A DNA stretch of 64,000 nucleotides from Microdochium bolleyi (lineage: Eukaryota > Ascomycota > Sordariomycetes > Xylariales > Microdochiaceae). Below, one piece after another: positions 21,737 to 31,676 of the stretch (its first letter is position 1; each line of letters opens with the position of its first letter). A model generated the notes under the pieces. The model searched no databases. It was not told the DNA's origin and saw only the letters and a program-made list of their open reading frames with translations. The DNA is taken from positions 5,524 through 69,523 of the forward strand of contig KQ964245.1 of assembly GCA_001566295.1 (NCBI GenBank). Reading direction: 5' to 3'. The translations under genes were made by a program, and so were the position numbers.

Positions 21737-23196
21737 TCATGGATCGAACGGAGAGACTGCGCGACGTCCCGTTAAAGGCTCGCCATCCTCTTCTGTCACG
21801 AGTATCGGGTCCTCCAGCCTTATGCCGAAGCCACGGTCCCACCCTATCCCCGGAGCTTGATCCGTGGTAACGTATATCCCCTGGTTTTGTTAGTTGGCTT
21901 GAACTAATCGCTTCAATGAGAAGGGACGCTTACAGGCTCATTTGTCGCGACCTCGCCAACGCTCAGCTTCTCGCTGTTGGCGCCATTCAGGTACGGGTGC
22001 TCATGCATTTCAAGGCCCAGGCCATGACCAAGCCTGTGCGTATAGTATGGACCCAAGCCTGCAGCCTCGACCGCTTTCCGAGAAGCAGCATCGATGTCGG
22101 AGCACGTCTGGTTTGGGAGCATGAGCCGGAAGCCAGCACTCTGCGCGGCATGCACCAAGTGCCACATGTCCCACAGCTCCTTGCTGACTGCGCCGCCGGG
22201 AGGGAGGATCGTGCGAGTGACATCACTGCCGTAGTCGTGGAGCTTCGAGCCGATATCGACGAGTACAAACTCGCCGTCCTGCAGGGTCTTTCCGTGCTTG
22301 CCGCCATGCGGGAAAGCGGCTTGGTCGCCAAAGAGCACGATGGCCCAGAAACCCTTGCCAACGCCAGCACGCGTGAAGAGAGCTCTCGCGCTATCCGTTA
22401 CCTCCTCCTGCGTCATACCCACACGAATGCATGGCCGCAGCGCACGAACAAGCTGCAGTGTGAAGCTGTTGATGGCCCTGAGTATGGCTATTTCCGATGG
22501 CTGCTTGACAGCGCGCAGCTTCTGCACGGCGGTTGACATCGGCAGGACATCAATGCCAGCGTGTTCGAGACCAGCAGCAATCATGAATCGTGCGTGCTCA
22601 TCAAGCATGACTTTGTCGAAACGGGAGTTCTCCTTGAGAACCGCATACGGAGACTTTGTCTCCTCCCACTGGATGACAGTCTTGGTCTTGTACACCATGT
22701 CCAGAGCGGAGATGCGGCCGGCCTCGAACGACGGGACGAGATAGGAAAACTCGGCGTCTTGGTCCAGGATGACGAGGAAGGGTCGCTCGGACAGGTCGAA
22801 CGAGGCCGAGATGTTGAAATAGTAAGCTGTCGACGCTGATGGCTCGGCGATGAAAGCATCTACGCCTGCTGCCTTCAATGAGCTGGCCAGTCTCTGCTGG
22901 CGAGACAGGAACTCGTTTTTGTCGATGGGCGGCACTGACAGCAGCGAGGCGTGCTGTTCAAGCTCTTGCCATGCACATTTCTCGACCGAGGCGCCGTCCG
23001 CTCCGGAATCTGGGCTCATGATTGACATGAGGGTTGTTGTGGCTATGAGGACGCATAACGCGAGTATGGCACGAGCCAACCATCTTCTCCTGCCTGTGAA
23101 GGAGTAGCTTGAATGATCGGGGGCCGTGTGAGCGTGAGTGCTGGTATGGAGCAGAGGCTTCACCTCCCCCGACTGTCGTGGCGCAGCCTCAGTCAT
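21737..23196 (-). CDS. Membrane-anchored M24 peptidase (Xaa-Pro aminopeptidase-like)
   Basis: Two exons (23196-21934, 21880-21737) give about 468 residues. A cytosolic tail of about 36 residues is followed by one TM segment (WLARAILALCVLIATTTLMS, about residues 38-58) and then a creatinase N-like domain and the M24 pita-bread fold. The metal ligands are in the expected order: two Asp in VDIGSKLHDYGSDVTRT, His in THRLGHGLGLEMHEHP, Glu in NEPG-IYVTTDQAPGIG across the intron, and Glu in GFGIRLEDPILVT. The HEHP is characteristic of Xaa-Pro dipeptidases/aminopeptidases. Expected to remove N-terminal residues next to proline; topology suggests a type II protein with the catalytic domain in the secretory lumen or outside. 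It shares a 422-bp divergent promoter region with the epimerase-like gene. Confidence 0.88.
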
Positions 23197-23618
23197 GGTT
23201 GCGTGTCTGGACGTCTGGGCCGCCTCGACAAGCTGAATCTAGAGCTTCGGGGATTGGGAAAACGGAGCAGGAAGGTGTCAACCAGGTCGATATCGAGCAG
23301 GGCTGCGAGATAAGGACCTTGATGGTGGAGCAACCACTCACCCAGACGCGCGTGATGCTTACATAAGACGTACATCATGAGGCGCGTTCAAGTACGTGCA
23401 CGTGGGTAAGTCCTTATCCCTTCTGTAGCTCCTGGCCCATCGTGGAGACCAGTTACGTCAACACCGCGGCGAAGGCATTACCTCTCCAAAAAAGTACAAA
23501 AGACTTCACAACTGTCCTGCTTGTATGAGCGGCTACCTCTTCGCATTTCCACTTTCCTGATCACACAACAGCGACCAAACAATTAAGAGAACCACACAGC
23601 TTTTCAACTCCATCAGCC
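23197..23618. promoter_or_regulatory. Bidirectional promoter region, 422 bp
   Basis: The start codons of the M24 peptidase (minus) and the epimerase-like gene (plus) face away from each other across this spacer. No other open frame fits, so both promoters must lie here or overlap the genes. No specific site is identified. Confidence 0.55.
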
Positions 23619-24824
23619 ATGCCTGCCACAAAGGTATTCCTGTACGTACTCTCTCGGCCATGTCCGGGATAAATTTTCAGACGTGCTAAATACAGTACAC
23701 AGCACTGGAGCTTCCGGCTTCATTGGTGGCGACGCACTCTATGCTCTTCTCGAAGCTCAGCCAAGCTGGGACTTGTCTATTCTCGTCCGCAGCAAGGAGC
23801 AAGGCGAGAAGATCCAGAAAGTCCATCCCAAAGTCAACTTAGTCGTCGGCAGCCTCGACGACGCAGACATCATCGCCGACGCAGCTGCAAGTGCTGATAT
23901 TGTTGTCCGTGAGTATAGTACCTCATAATTCACTCTACCGCCGCATGAACAGCACGGTCCACAGCTGCATATCATGACAATTCTGCGACTGACGAGAACG
24001 TAGACACTGCCGACTCCTCAGACCACAAAGGCGCCCCACGGGCTATCGCTGCCGGATTGCGCCGGTCTCATTCTGCTTCCAACCCTGGCTATTACATCCA
24101 CGTCAGCGGTACCGGGATTCTGTGCTGGTACGATGCCGACAACAAGCGATACGGACAGCCACCCATGCCAGACCAGATCTACGATGATTTGGACGGCGTC
24201 GATGCCCTCCTGAACTTGCCTGACTCCGCTTTCCACCGGGATGTCGACAAGATTGTGCTCGAGGAGGCTGCCAGGGACCCCGAGACCGTCAAGATTGCCA
24301 TTGTGTGCCCGCCCACCATCTACGGAATAGGTCGTGGTCCCATCAACCCCAAGAGCCGGCAGGTTCCAATGCTGATTGATTCCACCTTCGACGAGGGCCT
24401 CGCCCCCATCAGTGGTGAAGGGCTGACCGAATGGCACAGTATTCATGTCTATGACCTGTCGGCCCTGTTTGTCGCCCTCGCTGAGCATGCCACTACTGGC
24501 AAGCCTTCTGGCAACGACTCTGAGATCTGGGGCCCCAAGGCATACTATCTCGCCGAGGACGGCGTCTTCAAGTGGGGTGACATCTCGAAGTTGGTCGCAA
24601 AGGAAGCCTACAAGCACGGTGCCATCAAGAGCGAGGAAACGAGGCAGTTCTCCTATGAGGATGCTACAGCCAAGGGCAAGTTTGACTGGGTGTCGTGGGG
24701 CCAGAACAGTAGAGGTACTGCACGGCGGGCCAGGAAATATCTTGGGTGGGAGCCCAGACAGCCTTCACTTGTGGAGACCATTCCGGAGATGGTCCGCAAG
24801 GAACTCGAAGTGCGCAAGACTTAG
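23619..24824 (+). CDS. NAD-dependent epimerase/dehydratase-like (extended SDR)
   Basis: Three exons (23619-23641, 23703-23908, 24004-24824) give about 349 residues. The first exon is only 23 bases and supplies MPATKVFL, after which TGASGFIGG (the glycine-rich NAD(P)-binding turn) opens exon 2. Later features are VVGSLDDADIIADAAASADIVV, YIHVSGTGILCW, and IAIVCPPTIYGIGRGP, the usual post-catalytic PPTIYG segment of extended and atypical SDRs. The canonical YxxxK is not obvious, so the protein belongs to the atypical group whose members act on nucleotide sugars or small ketones, or act as NmrA-like sensors. Cytosolic, no signal. The substrate is unknown. Confidence 0.85.
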
Positions 24825-25001
24825 GCGACGCGTCTGCAAATTGGGACTCAAAACGACCATGTAACATTGTCAGTTTATCACTTCAGAGCACAAAGCCTTT
24901 CAATACCAAGCTGAAGTGCTATAGTTTTGTATCTGCATTAATCCTTCCTTGATACTGCAGTTTGCCTACACGCAAGATCACTCCCACAGACCAAAGTCAT
25001 C
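24825..25001. other. Convergent spacer
   Basis: A short 3'-to-3' gap between the epimerase-like gene and the enoyl-CoA hydratase family gene. Confidence 0.5.
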
Positions 25002-25808
25002 CTAGAGCTTTGATGCTGTAGCTCTCTTCTTCGCTGCGGCGATCTCTCCCGCTTCGGCCTCCATCTTCTTGCCAAACTCGATTCCTTCGTCCCCCTCACC
25101 ATCAAGCAGAGCGAGCTGCTCTCTATAGATGCCCTTTTTGAGCTGCCTGTACACTCCCGTCGAGCCCTTCTTGACCAGGCTCCGCTCCACGATGAGCTTC
25201 TCCACACCGCTCCAGCCCTCGGTGCTGTCGATGATGCCAGCAGCAAGTGCCGCTTGTGCTGACCAACGCTTTCCCTCGAGCACCGTATCCCGCACAAAGG
25301 TAGGATGCACCTTGATCTGATAGATGTTGAGCAGCGCGGTGGGTATCGAGGCACCAAAGTCGATCTCGTTGACGCTGAGGTAGCCCTTGGCGCCCGAGAA
25401 GACGCGGTAGTCGTGGTGCATAGCGAGCATGAAGCCGCCAGCGAACGCATGCCCGTTGACCAATGCGACAGTGGGCATAGGGTATGAGATTAGTCGGCTG
25501 AGCAGCTTGTAGAGGTGGTTCTCGAAGAAGCGGTCCACAGAGCTCAGGAGGCCGAGGTCAAGGCCGTTGGAGTAGAACTTTGCAATGGCCGAGGTCGTTA
25601 CGAGCACCCCAGGCGAGAGCCGTGCCTCAACCAGATCGAGTGCTGTGAGCATCGCGGCGATGAAGTTGTGTGTCAGCCGGTTGTCTGCGGGGGAGTCGAA
25701 TGTCAGCAAGTAGACCTGCGACGCCGGCTCTGTGCAGACGACAGCACCCCCTGGATGGTCGTCCAGCGGCATAATAGGCACTGCAAAATGCTGCTCGGGA
25801 GTCGACAT
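25002..25808 (-). CDS. Peroxisomal enoyl-CoA hydratase/isomerase family protein
   Basis: A single exon of 268 residues. Crotonase-fold features are LLTFDSPADNRLTHNFIAAM near residue 34, the oxyanion-hole segment VTTSAIAKFYSNGLDLG, and VALVNGHAFAGGFMLAMHHD followed by SVNEIDFGASIP. The protein ends in Ser-Lys-Leu, the canonical PTS1 signal, so it should be imported into peroxisomes. The family includes delta3-delta2 enoyl-CoA isomerases used for unsaturated fatty acid beta-oxidation, and this length and tail fit that group, but I cannot place the catalytic Glu with certainty. The ATG at 25808 is the first in frame. Confidence 0.9.
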   Translation of the reverse strand: MSTPEQHFAVPIMPLDDHPGGAVVCTEPASQVYLLTFDSPADNRLTHNFIAAMLTALDLVEARLSPGVLVTTSAIAKFYSNGLDLGLLSSVDRFFENHLYKLLSRLISYPMPTVALVNGHAFAGGFMLAMHHDYRVFSGAKGYLSVNEIDFGASIPTALLNIYQIKVHPTFVRDTVLEGKRWSAQAALAAGIIDSTEGWSGVEKLIVERSLVKKGSTGVYRQLKKGIYREQLALLDGEGDEGIEFGKKMEAEAGEIAAAKKRATASKL

Positions 25809-28513
25809 GGTGATTGTGCTGCCTGCGCGGATCCAAGCCTGGCTCCCAGACGAATACCCTGAAGTGTCAAAGAGCTAGGTTCGTGCTGATTCCACAGAGG
25901 CATTGATGGGCCACGAACCGAGCGGTTCCGCCAAGCACTGTCGGCACGCAAGGGTTCACGAACCTCGGCCCCCGGAGCCACTACTCCACCTCCACTGCAG
26001 CTGGGGTAGGCTCCCATCACGACACCCAGCGACTAAGCACTACATGGAGCAACGTCAATTATCCCGCCCTCTGCTACTTCCAAATATTCGTCTCTGCGTT
26101 CAACATCGGACATGAGTAGGACTGACTCCATCGCGCCTGTGTAACGCATAGCCACGTGCAGAAATTTGGGGCGGCTTGTGCAAATTTCAAAACTGTTGTC
26201 TCACAAGTGCCCGGGCTTCATAGTGAGCTGAGGCAACTTCAAGGCGATTGCGAGATCCGGAATCTGGACACAACTGCGCGGCTGTGTCAGCAGTTCCACG
26301 AGAAAGTCTGGCAAAAGCACTGCAAGAGTGTTAGGCAGAGCATATCACAGTGACGTAGACCTTGTACAAACTACCGCTGCAACAGGTCTAAAATAATATG
26401 CTTCCATACAGTCAAAATCTCGCTGCGTTGAATGATGTTGATTAAAAAGGGCTGGCCTTTGTGTTATTATTGTGAGGGTCTCTATCGGTTCTAGTACGGC
26501 TTGTAGCTGCGTTTGAAAGGGAGCTTAGCTGCGGTTCTCACGATACTAGCCATGAGTGCTCACTTCAATATGGGCTCTTAGTGATAAGAAATGGCTGCGA
26601 TATTGCATTGCCCACTCGCTTCAAGTTGTTACAAAGGATCTACATACGGTGCGTTGAAATGGCACGACGACACGAGCGACGCATTCCCGGACATCAGAAT
26701 CAAAAGGTAACAGCAAGCTAGTAGTCACTCTTCATGGAGCGCGGTGTCTTCTCAAGCCAGCACATGTAAGCGTGTCCAAAGCCTACCAGCATCTCACACT
26801 TCGAAGAATTGAAGACCGTTCAGGTAGTACCCAAAGCGCTCATGCTTCAAGGGGGAGCTCACCATGACAACATTTCATGTCAAACCGAGCTGTTTCTCCT
26901 GGACTTCATGTCGTTGGCAATGACGTTGGCGGGGTGATCTATCTGCTTTACGCCTGCCTCTTCTCCATCTGCCCATATTCGCATCCCTCGGTGCAGAACA
27001 TGGGTCGGATGCTGAGCATAAGTAACACACATGACCGCACTCCTGGCCACCGTTACGAATCAGCTCGCCACTTGGATGGCGGAGGGGGAAACGACTGTGG
27101 CGTCGGTCTAGGTGCGCCCCCGCATGGCTGGGGAGCTTGGGCTTCACGATCGATCCGCCTCCTCTATGTTCGAAGGACTAAGCTCCTGAAGGGCGATGGA
27201 TTGCATTGGGTGGACGGCCGGGAAATAGGCGTGGGTTTCCGTCATCGCCTCATACCGTGAGAGCCTCGTGGCAGCCATATACTCACAAGTGAGCGAAGAT
27301 GATTGTGAAAATGTGAAAGGATGAACCACCTTACCTAAGGTATTGCAATCTCCACAAGTGGCACGTGTCGCCTATTGCCATCATTCGAGGGCAAGGGGCA
27401 TAATGGCTTCCTCTTGCTTTATGGAGCCCCGTTGGTATGGAAGCAAGCTGGAGGAAAACGCCATAGAATAGAGTCCGGCATTGCCGAGGACCACGAGGAT
27501 GGGTAACAGGCTCAGTTTCGAGCGGATTCGATTTCCGGATTCAGGAAATGCCGTCGGTCATCTGCTGCAGATTACTGGGATACAAGACCCTCAGGGGTTT
27601 GCGCCTTACGATTTTCAGGTCTGGGCGAAGGGGTTCGAGCCCAGCACGCTACACTGGTGGAGCTACATCTTTCAGCTGCGAACGTGCCCAGCGAGTCGCA
27701 AGCCCGCTTGTCTCGGCGGACCCCACGAGGCGTTGACGTGTTCGTGGATCCCCCCTGCATTTCCGGCCACAGACCCCAGCTCTCGGCCCCCGACCCCGGA
27801 TCGACATCACGAACCACGAGTTCGCCTCCACATCCCAGTCTGTGCTGTTCGCCACTGGGGGAGATTGTCGGTCGGGCTGTTCCGGGAGGGACCACAGTTT
27901 CTTCCATGGCGATCATGCCCGGGCGAGGCCATAGTGGCTGCAAGTTTGTGTGCTCGCGTCCCTTCCTGGCTGGCAACTCGCTTCTCGAGCTACTGACATG
28001 ACAGGCAGAATCTAAGACAGTGACGAAACGTGAGACGACCTTGACCGCAGCCGTCGCAAGTCCCACGCCAAGCGGCAGATCTAACGTCCGCTAAGGACGT
28101 CGCATTGGTGGCTTGACAGAGTTGCAGCCCCTGGTTCCTCAACCCCGGAGAAGGCGTTCGCCATGTGCACACGCGGCAGCTGAAAGCCGGTGTAGGACGC
28201 CATGTTCCGGGCGAGTCTGCTTCTCGTGGACTCGCGCAGGAACGCCGAGGCAGGCTAGGGCCGCAACCCACCCTGCTTGTTAGTGCGAACGACAGGAGCC
28301 CGAAGGTCTGGACTGCCCATGGCGCCCCTTTACTCGTGACAGTCGACCAACAGGCGCAGCCAAGAACCCTGGATGCCACGAACTCAAATACAAGGCCTCC
28401 CCGCCCCCTCCAGATACGTGTGCTCGCACCGCTTCTGTCTTGACGTTCTTCTCACGTGGAGAAAGCCGGCCTCTCCTGCATTAGTGCACATCCACCTTTG
28501 GCCTCCTGCAGCC
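25809..28513. other. Long intergenic region, no gene recognised
   Basis: About 2.7 kb with only weak, overlapping open frames. It contains the inverted repeat ACCTTA-CC-TAAGGT at 27328-27341. A tRNA B-box-like GGTTCGAGCCC near 27632 has no cloverleaf around it. Confidence 0.45.
27328..27341. repeat. Small inverted repeat ACCTTA-CC-TAAGGT
   Basis: Two 6-base arms with a 2-base spacer in intergenic DNA, possibly a binding site of a dimeric factor. No function is known. Confidence 0.35.
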
Positions 28514-29698
28514 ATGGACATCTACTTCGAGTCGAGCTGGTCGATCCTGAGCAGTATTGGCATAGCCAACTTCCTCTTCGGCCTCATCATCGTCAGCATT
28601 ACTCGCCTTTCTGTCGTGGTCGCCGTCCCACTTGTCGTGTCGCTGGCCACGGCTTTGGCCAATGGCTTGTGCTACTACGCCTTCTATCAGAAGCACCCGC
28701 CGTTGCAAGCGGCGGTGGCTTCCGTCTTCGCGGATATCTTCTGGCTGGTGAGTCGCATCCGAGCTTTGTCCGTGATCGTCACATTACAACATCTGACTGG
28801 TGAGTGGGGAGGATAGATCCAGGAAGCCGGTCTGTCTTTCTACGGATACGTCATCCTCGCACGAGTTCTGCCGCGCCAGGAGAAGCGACTATTTGTGCCC
28901 ATCTTCTGGGCCATTGTCGCCGCCATCACAGGTTGCCGATGTGGCATTGCGGCGATGCGCGTGCAGGCCGTCGTCTCGGGCGATGACAGTTACCAGCACA
29001 TCATCAGTTCGCTACACACCGGATACTTTGTGTGCATCGCGCTGCTCGAAGTCGTGAGCGCCGTGTTCTTGCTGCGCAAGTTCGGATCTGCCAAGAAGGC
29101 ATCGCAAAACGCCTCTATCCGCACCGGTCTGCTCAAGCATTTCATGCGCGGCACCGAAATAAGGCTGGCCTCACTCGCACTCATTGGCGTGTCGCGTGCC
29201 ATCACATACTTCTTCCAGACATCACTACAGGCGGCGTCGTCCACGGCCAGCCAACTTGACCGCTTCATCTACACACTCGAGTGTGTCTATCCCATGATGT
29301 TCTAGTAAGTCTCGAATCTCTATCCAGTTTTGGCATCCATGGACCATGGCTCCAGACTTCTGACACGTGATTTACCCAAACACAGTATCGATGTCCTAGC
29401 CTCCCGAATCAAGTTCACGGGGTCCTCTCAGGAGCAATCCTACGGAGTCAACCAGGCCGGCCAGTCCGCCAAGGTCAAGAGTCGATCAACACCGCGCCGG
29501 ACGGTACATCAGTACCCTGGATGGCAGGAGCTCGACGACGAGCACGCGTTTCCCATGGGTCTTACGAGTGTCAGCCGCGCGGCACCCACCGACTCCACGA
29601 CAATAAGAGCAACGGAAGAGGCGCGGAGGACTGGAGCCTCACGGACTGGCATCACGAAAACGGTCGAAGTTAATGTGACCAAGGCTGGTGAGGATTAA
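28514..29698 (+). CDS. Fungal seven-TM integral membrane protein
   Basis: Three exons (28514-28747, 28817-29304, 29386-29698) give about 344 residues. Seven hydrophobic segments are seen: IGIANFLFGLIIVSI; VVVAVPLVVSLATALANGLC; VASVFADIFWL with IQEAGLSFYGYVIL; FVPIFWAIVAAITG; TGYFVCIALLEVVSAVFLL; RLASLALIGVSRAITYFF; and LECVYPMMFYIDVLA. A cytosolic Ser/Thr/Arg-rich tail of about 95 residues follows. The shape is that of fungal receptor-like seven-TM proteins of unknown ligand. No signal peptide; plasma membrane is likely. The next gene on the same strand is another seven-TM protein with a similar layout. Confidence 0.8.
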
Positions 29699-30575
29699 GC
29701 CGAGCGATGTACGAGCATGAGACGTCTTAGCAAATCAATGTGCAAGCGATATCGTTCCAGAACAAACCAAGGGAGGAGCTGCACGGAGCTAGTCACACGT
29801 CCGGATGATAGCCTGTCAACATATCAGGCAGGACACATGGCAAGCTTGGTTATTTGCCGTGGCCTCGTCTGTGTATGGCATGCCGGATTGACATCCACTC
29901 CCCTCTGTCCTTCGTTGTGTGCTCAAAGGAAACAGGGGGTGACAGCCCATGTTCGACCAGCCAGTTCTTTTGCGAAAACCCTGGTTCAGCCGCACGGCTT
30001 GGCACAGCGCCGAGGCTCCTTCATCGTTCATCGACATCCGCGTTGGCAAGGACCAAAGACCTCAAGCCGGCCTGCGGACAGCAGGACCCCTTACCCAGGT
30101 GCATATGGGTTCCTACCAGCGTGGCCACAAGCAGACTGTCCTTGGCAGGCAGGCTGTGGTCAACAGTAGATCTGTAGCACGCCAGCCACCGTCAGACCTG
30201 CCCCGGGCTGTCATTGCGGTGGGGTGTGAGCATTTCGGCCGTGTCTTAGAGTTCCAGACTACACCACATCGGGCTGTGGCCGTCACGTCGATGGCGCGGA
30301 TCCCAGAGGGGGGGACATGACTCTGCGCCCGCGGCTGGACGTCAAAGGCTGCTTGCAGGGAGTCCACAGTCTCCAGTTCCCCGGAGACGCTGCTGCCCTC
30401 CTTCCGAGCTCACCAGCCTCGGGGCCACCAACGGTGCAAAGCAGCTCGCCACGACGACAAGATCGATCGCAGACAGCACCGCGGCGGCCTCCTCCTGGTG
30501 GGCAGCACTGCGTCCGCCTGACGTGACGACGGCAATGGTCGCGCCGACAGCGTGCTTGCCGCCTGCCACGCCCCA
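29699..30575. other. Spacer between the two seven-TM genes
   Basis: 877 bases without a recognisable gene. It holds the 3' end of the first and the promoter of the second membrane-protein gene. Confidence 0.45.
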
Positions 30576-31676
30576 ATGAGCTCGGGAACCTCGGCAGCCC
30601 CGGTGGGCGGGACTCCGCTCGACGACATCTACGTCAACGTGCTGACCGTCTTCCTCAGCATCGCGCTGTACAACGTCCTCGAGCTGACGGCATGGATCCT
30701 CGGCACCTTCAAGCGCTGGTCCGGCCTCTACTTCTGGAGCCTCTGCGTCGCCACCTGGGGTGTCGCCTTCAACGCCGTCGGCTACCTCCTCCACCACCGC
30801 AAGCTCTCCGGCAACGACTATCTCAATGCGACCCTCATCCTCATCGGCTGGGCCACCATGGTCAACGGCCAGTCTGTCGTCCTCTACTCGCGACTCCACC
30901 TCGTCCTGCGCGACGGCCGCCGCCTGCGCGCCATCTTCTGGATGATCATCATCAACGCCGTCACCATGGTCATCCCCATCATTGTGCTTGTCTATGGCGT
31001 CGTCTCGGATAACCCGGCCCCGTTCCAGCGGCCCTACGAGGTCTACGAAAAGATCCAGCTCACCGTGTTCTTTGTCCAGGAGGCCATCATCTCGGCCGTA
31101 TACGTATGGGAGACGGTCAAGCTCATGCGCATTGGGCAGCACACCCGCGACAAGGCCAAGCTGCGCCGCCTAATGAAGCGGCTCATCTACGTCAACATCG
31201 CCATCATCCTCCTGGACATCACCATACCAGCTCTGGAGTTCTCGGACAATTTCTTGCTCCAGACGAGCTTCAAGCCCTTTGCCTACAGCGTCAAGCTCAA
31301 GCTCGAGTTCAGCGTGCTCAGCCAGCTCGTTCGCCTCGCCGAGCGTGGTTCCCGCAACGCCTCTTTTCTGGATCGGGACATTGTCCTCGACTCGACCATC
31401 ACACCCCCGAGCGACTCGCGCGACACAGTTCCGCGGCGCCGGAGCACCATAATGGCAGCATCGGTGCCATCCCCCGGCCGCCAATCTCGACATAACAGCA
31501 ACAACACACTTGCTGCGAATAGCGCGGCGTCACGTCATAGTCCCCATGCACAGACGGATGGCAGCTTGACGGAGGTAGAACGGGGCGATTTGTTCTTGCG
31601 GAAAGCCAAGACCTTGAGTTTCGGCACTCCCTCCAAGTTCTGGGTGAGCGAAAGCGGACAAAGGCCGCCCAGATGA
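30576..31676 (+). CDS. DUF7703-type seven-TM membrane protein
   Basis: A single exon of 366 residues from the ATG at 30576. The core of about 270 residues has seven TM segments, including VNVLTVFLSIALYNVLELTA, then GLYFWSLCVATWGVAFNAVG, the glycine-aromatic signature I associate with the fungal DUF7703 family, and IFWMIIINAVTMVIPIIVLV. The tail of about 95 residues is rich in Ser, Arg and Asn (cytosolic, phosphorylatable). Features in common with its upstream neighbour are seven TMs, an aromatic-rich third TM and a final TM leading into a Ser-rich tail. Possible receptor; no ligand known. A long antisense frame is only a mirror of GC-rich codons. Confidence 0.82.
   Translation: MSSGTSAAPVGGTPLDDIYVNVLTVFLSIALYNVLELTAWILGTFKRWSGLYFWSLCVATWGVAFNAVGYLLHHRKLSGNDYLNATLILIGWATMVNGQSVVLYSRLHLVLRDGRRLRAIFWMIIINAVTMVIPIIVLVYGVVSDNPAPFQRPYEVYEKIQLTVFFVQEAIISAVYVWETVKLMRIGQHTRDKAKLRRLMKRLIYVNIAIILLDITIPALEFSDNFLLQTSFKPFAYSVKLKLEFSVLSQLVRLAERGSRNASFLDRDIVLDSTITPPSDSRDTVPRRRSTIMAASVPSPGRQSRHNSNNTLAANSAASRHSPHAQTDGSLTEVERGDLFLRKAKTLSFGTPSKFWVSESGQRPPR

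Noticed and set aside
27600..27680. tRNA-like B box GGTTCGAGCCC
   Set aside because: No A box at the right distance and no acceptor stem can be paired.
30342..31142. 266-residue antisense frame over the seven-TM gene
   Set aside because: Asp/Glu/Val-rich mirror of TM codons.
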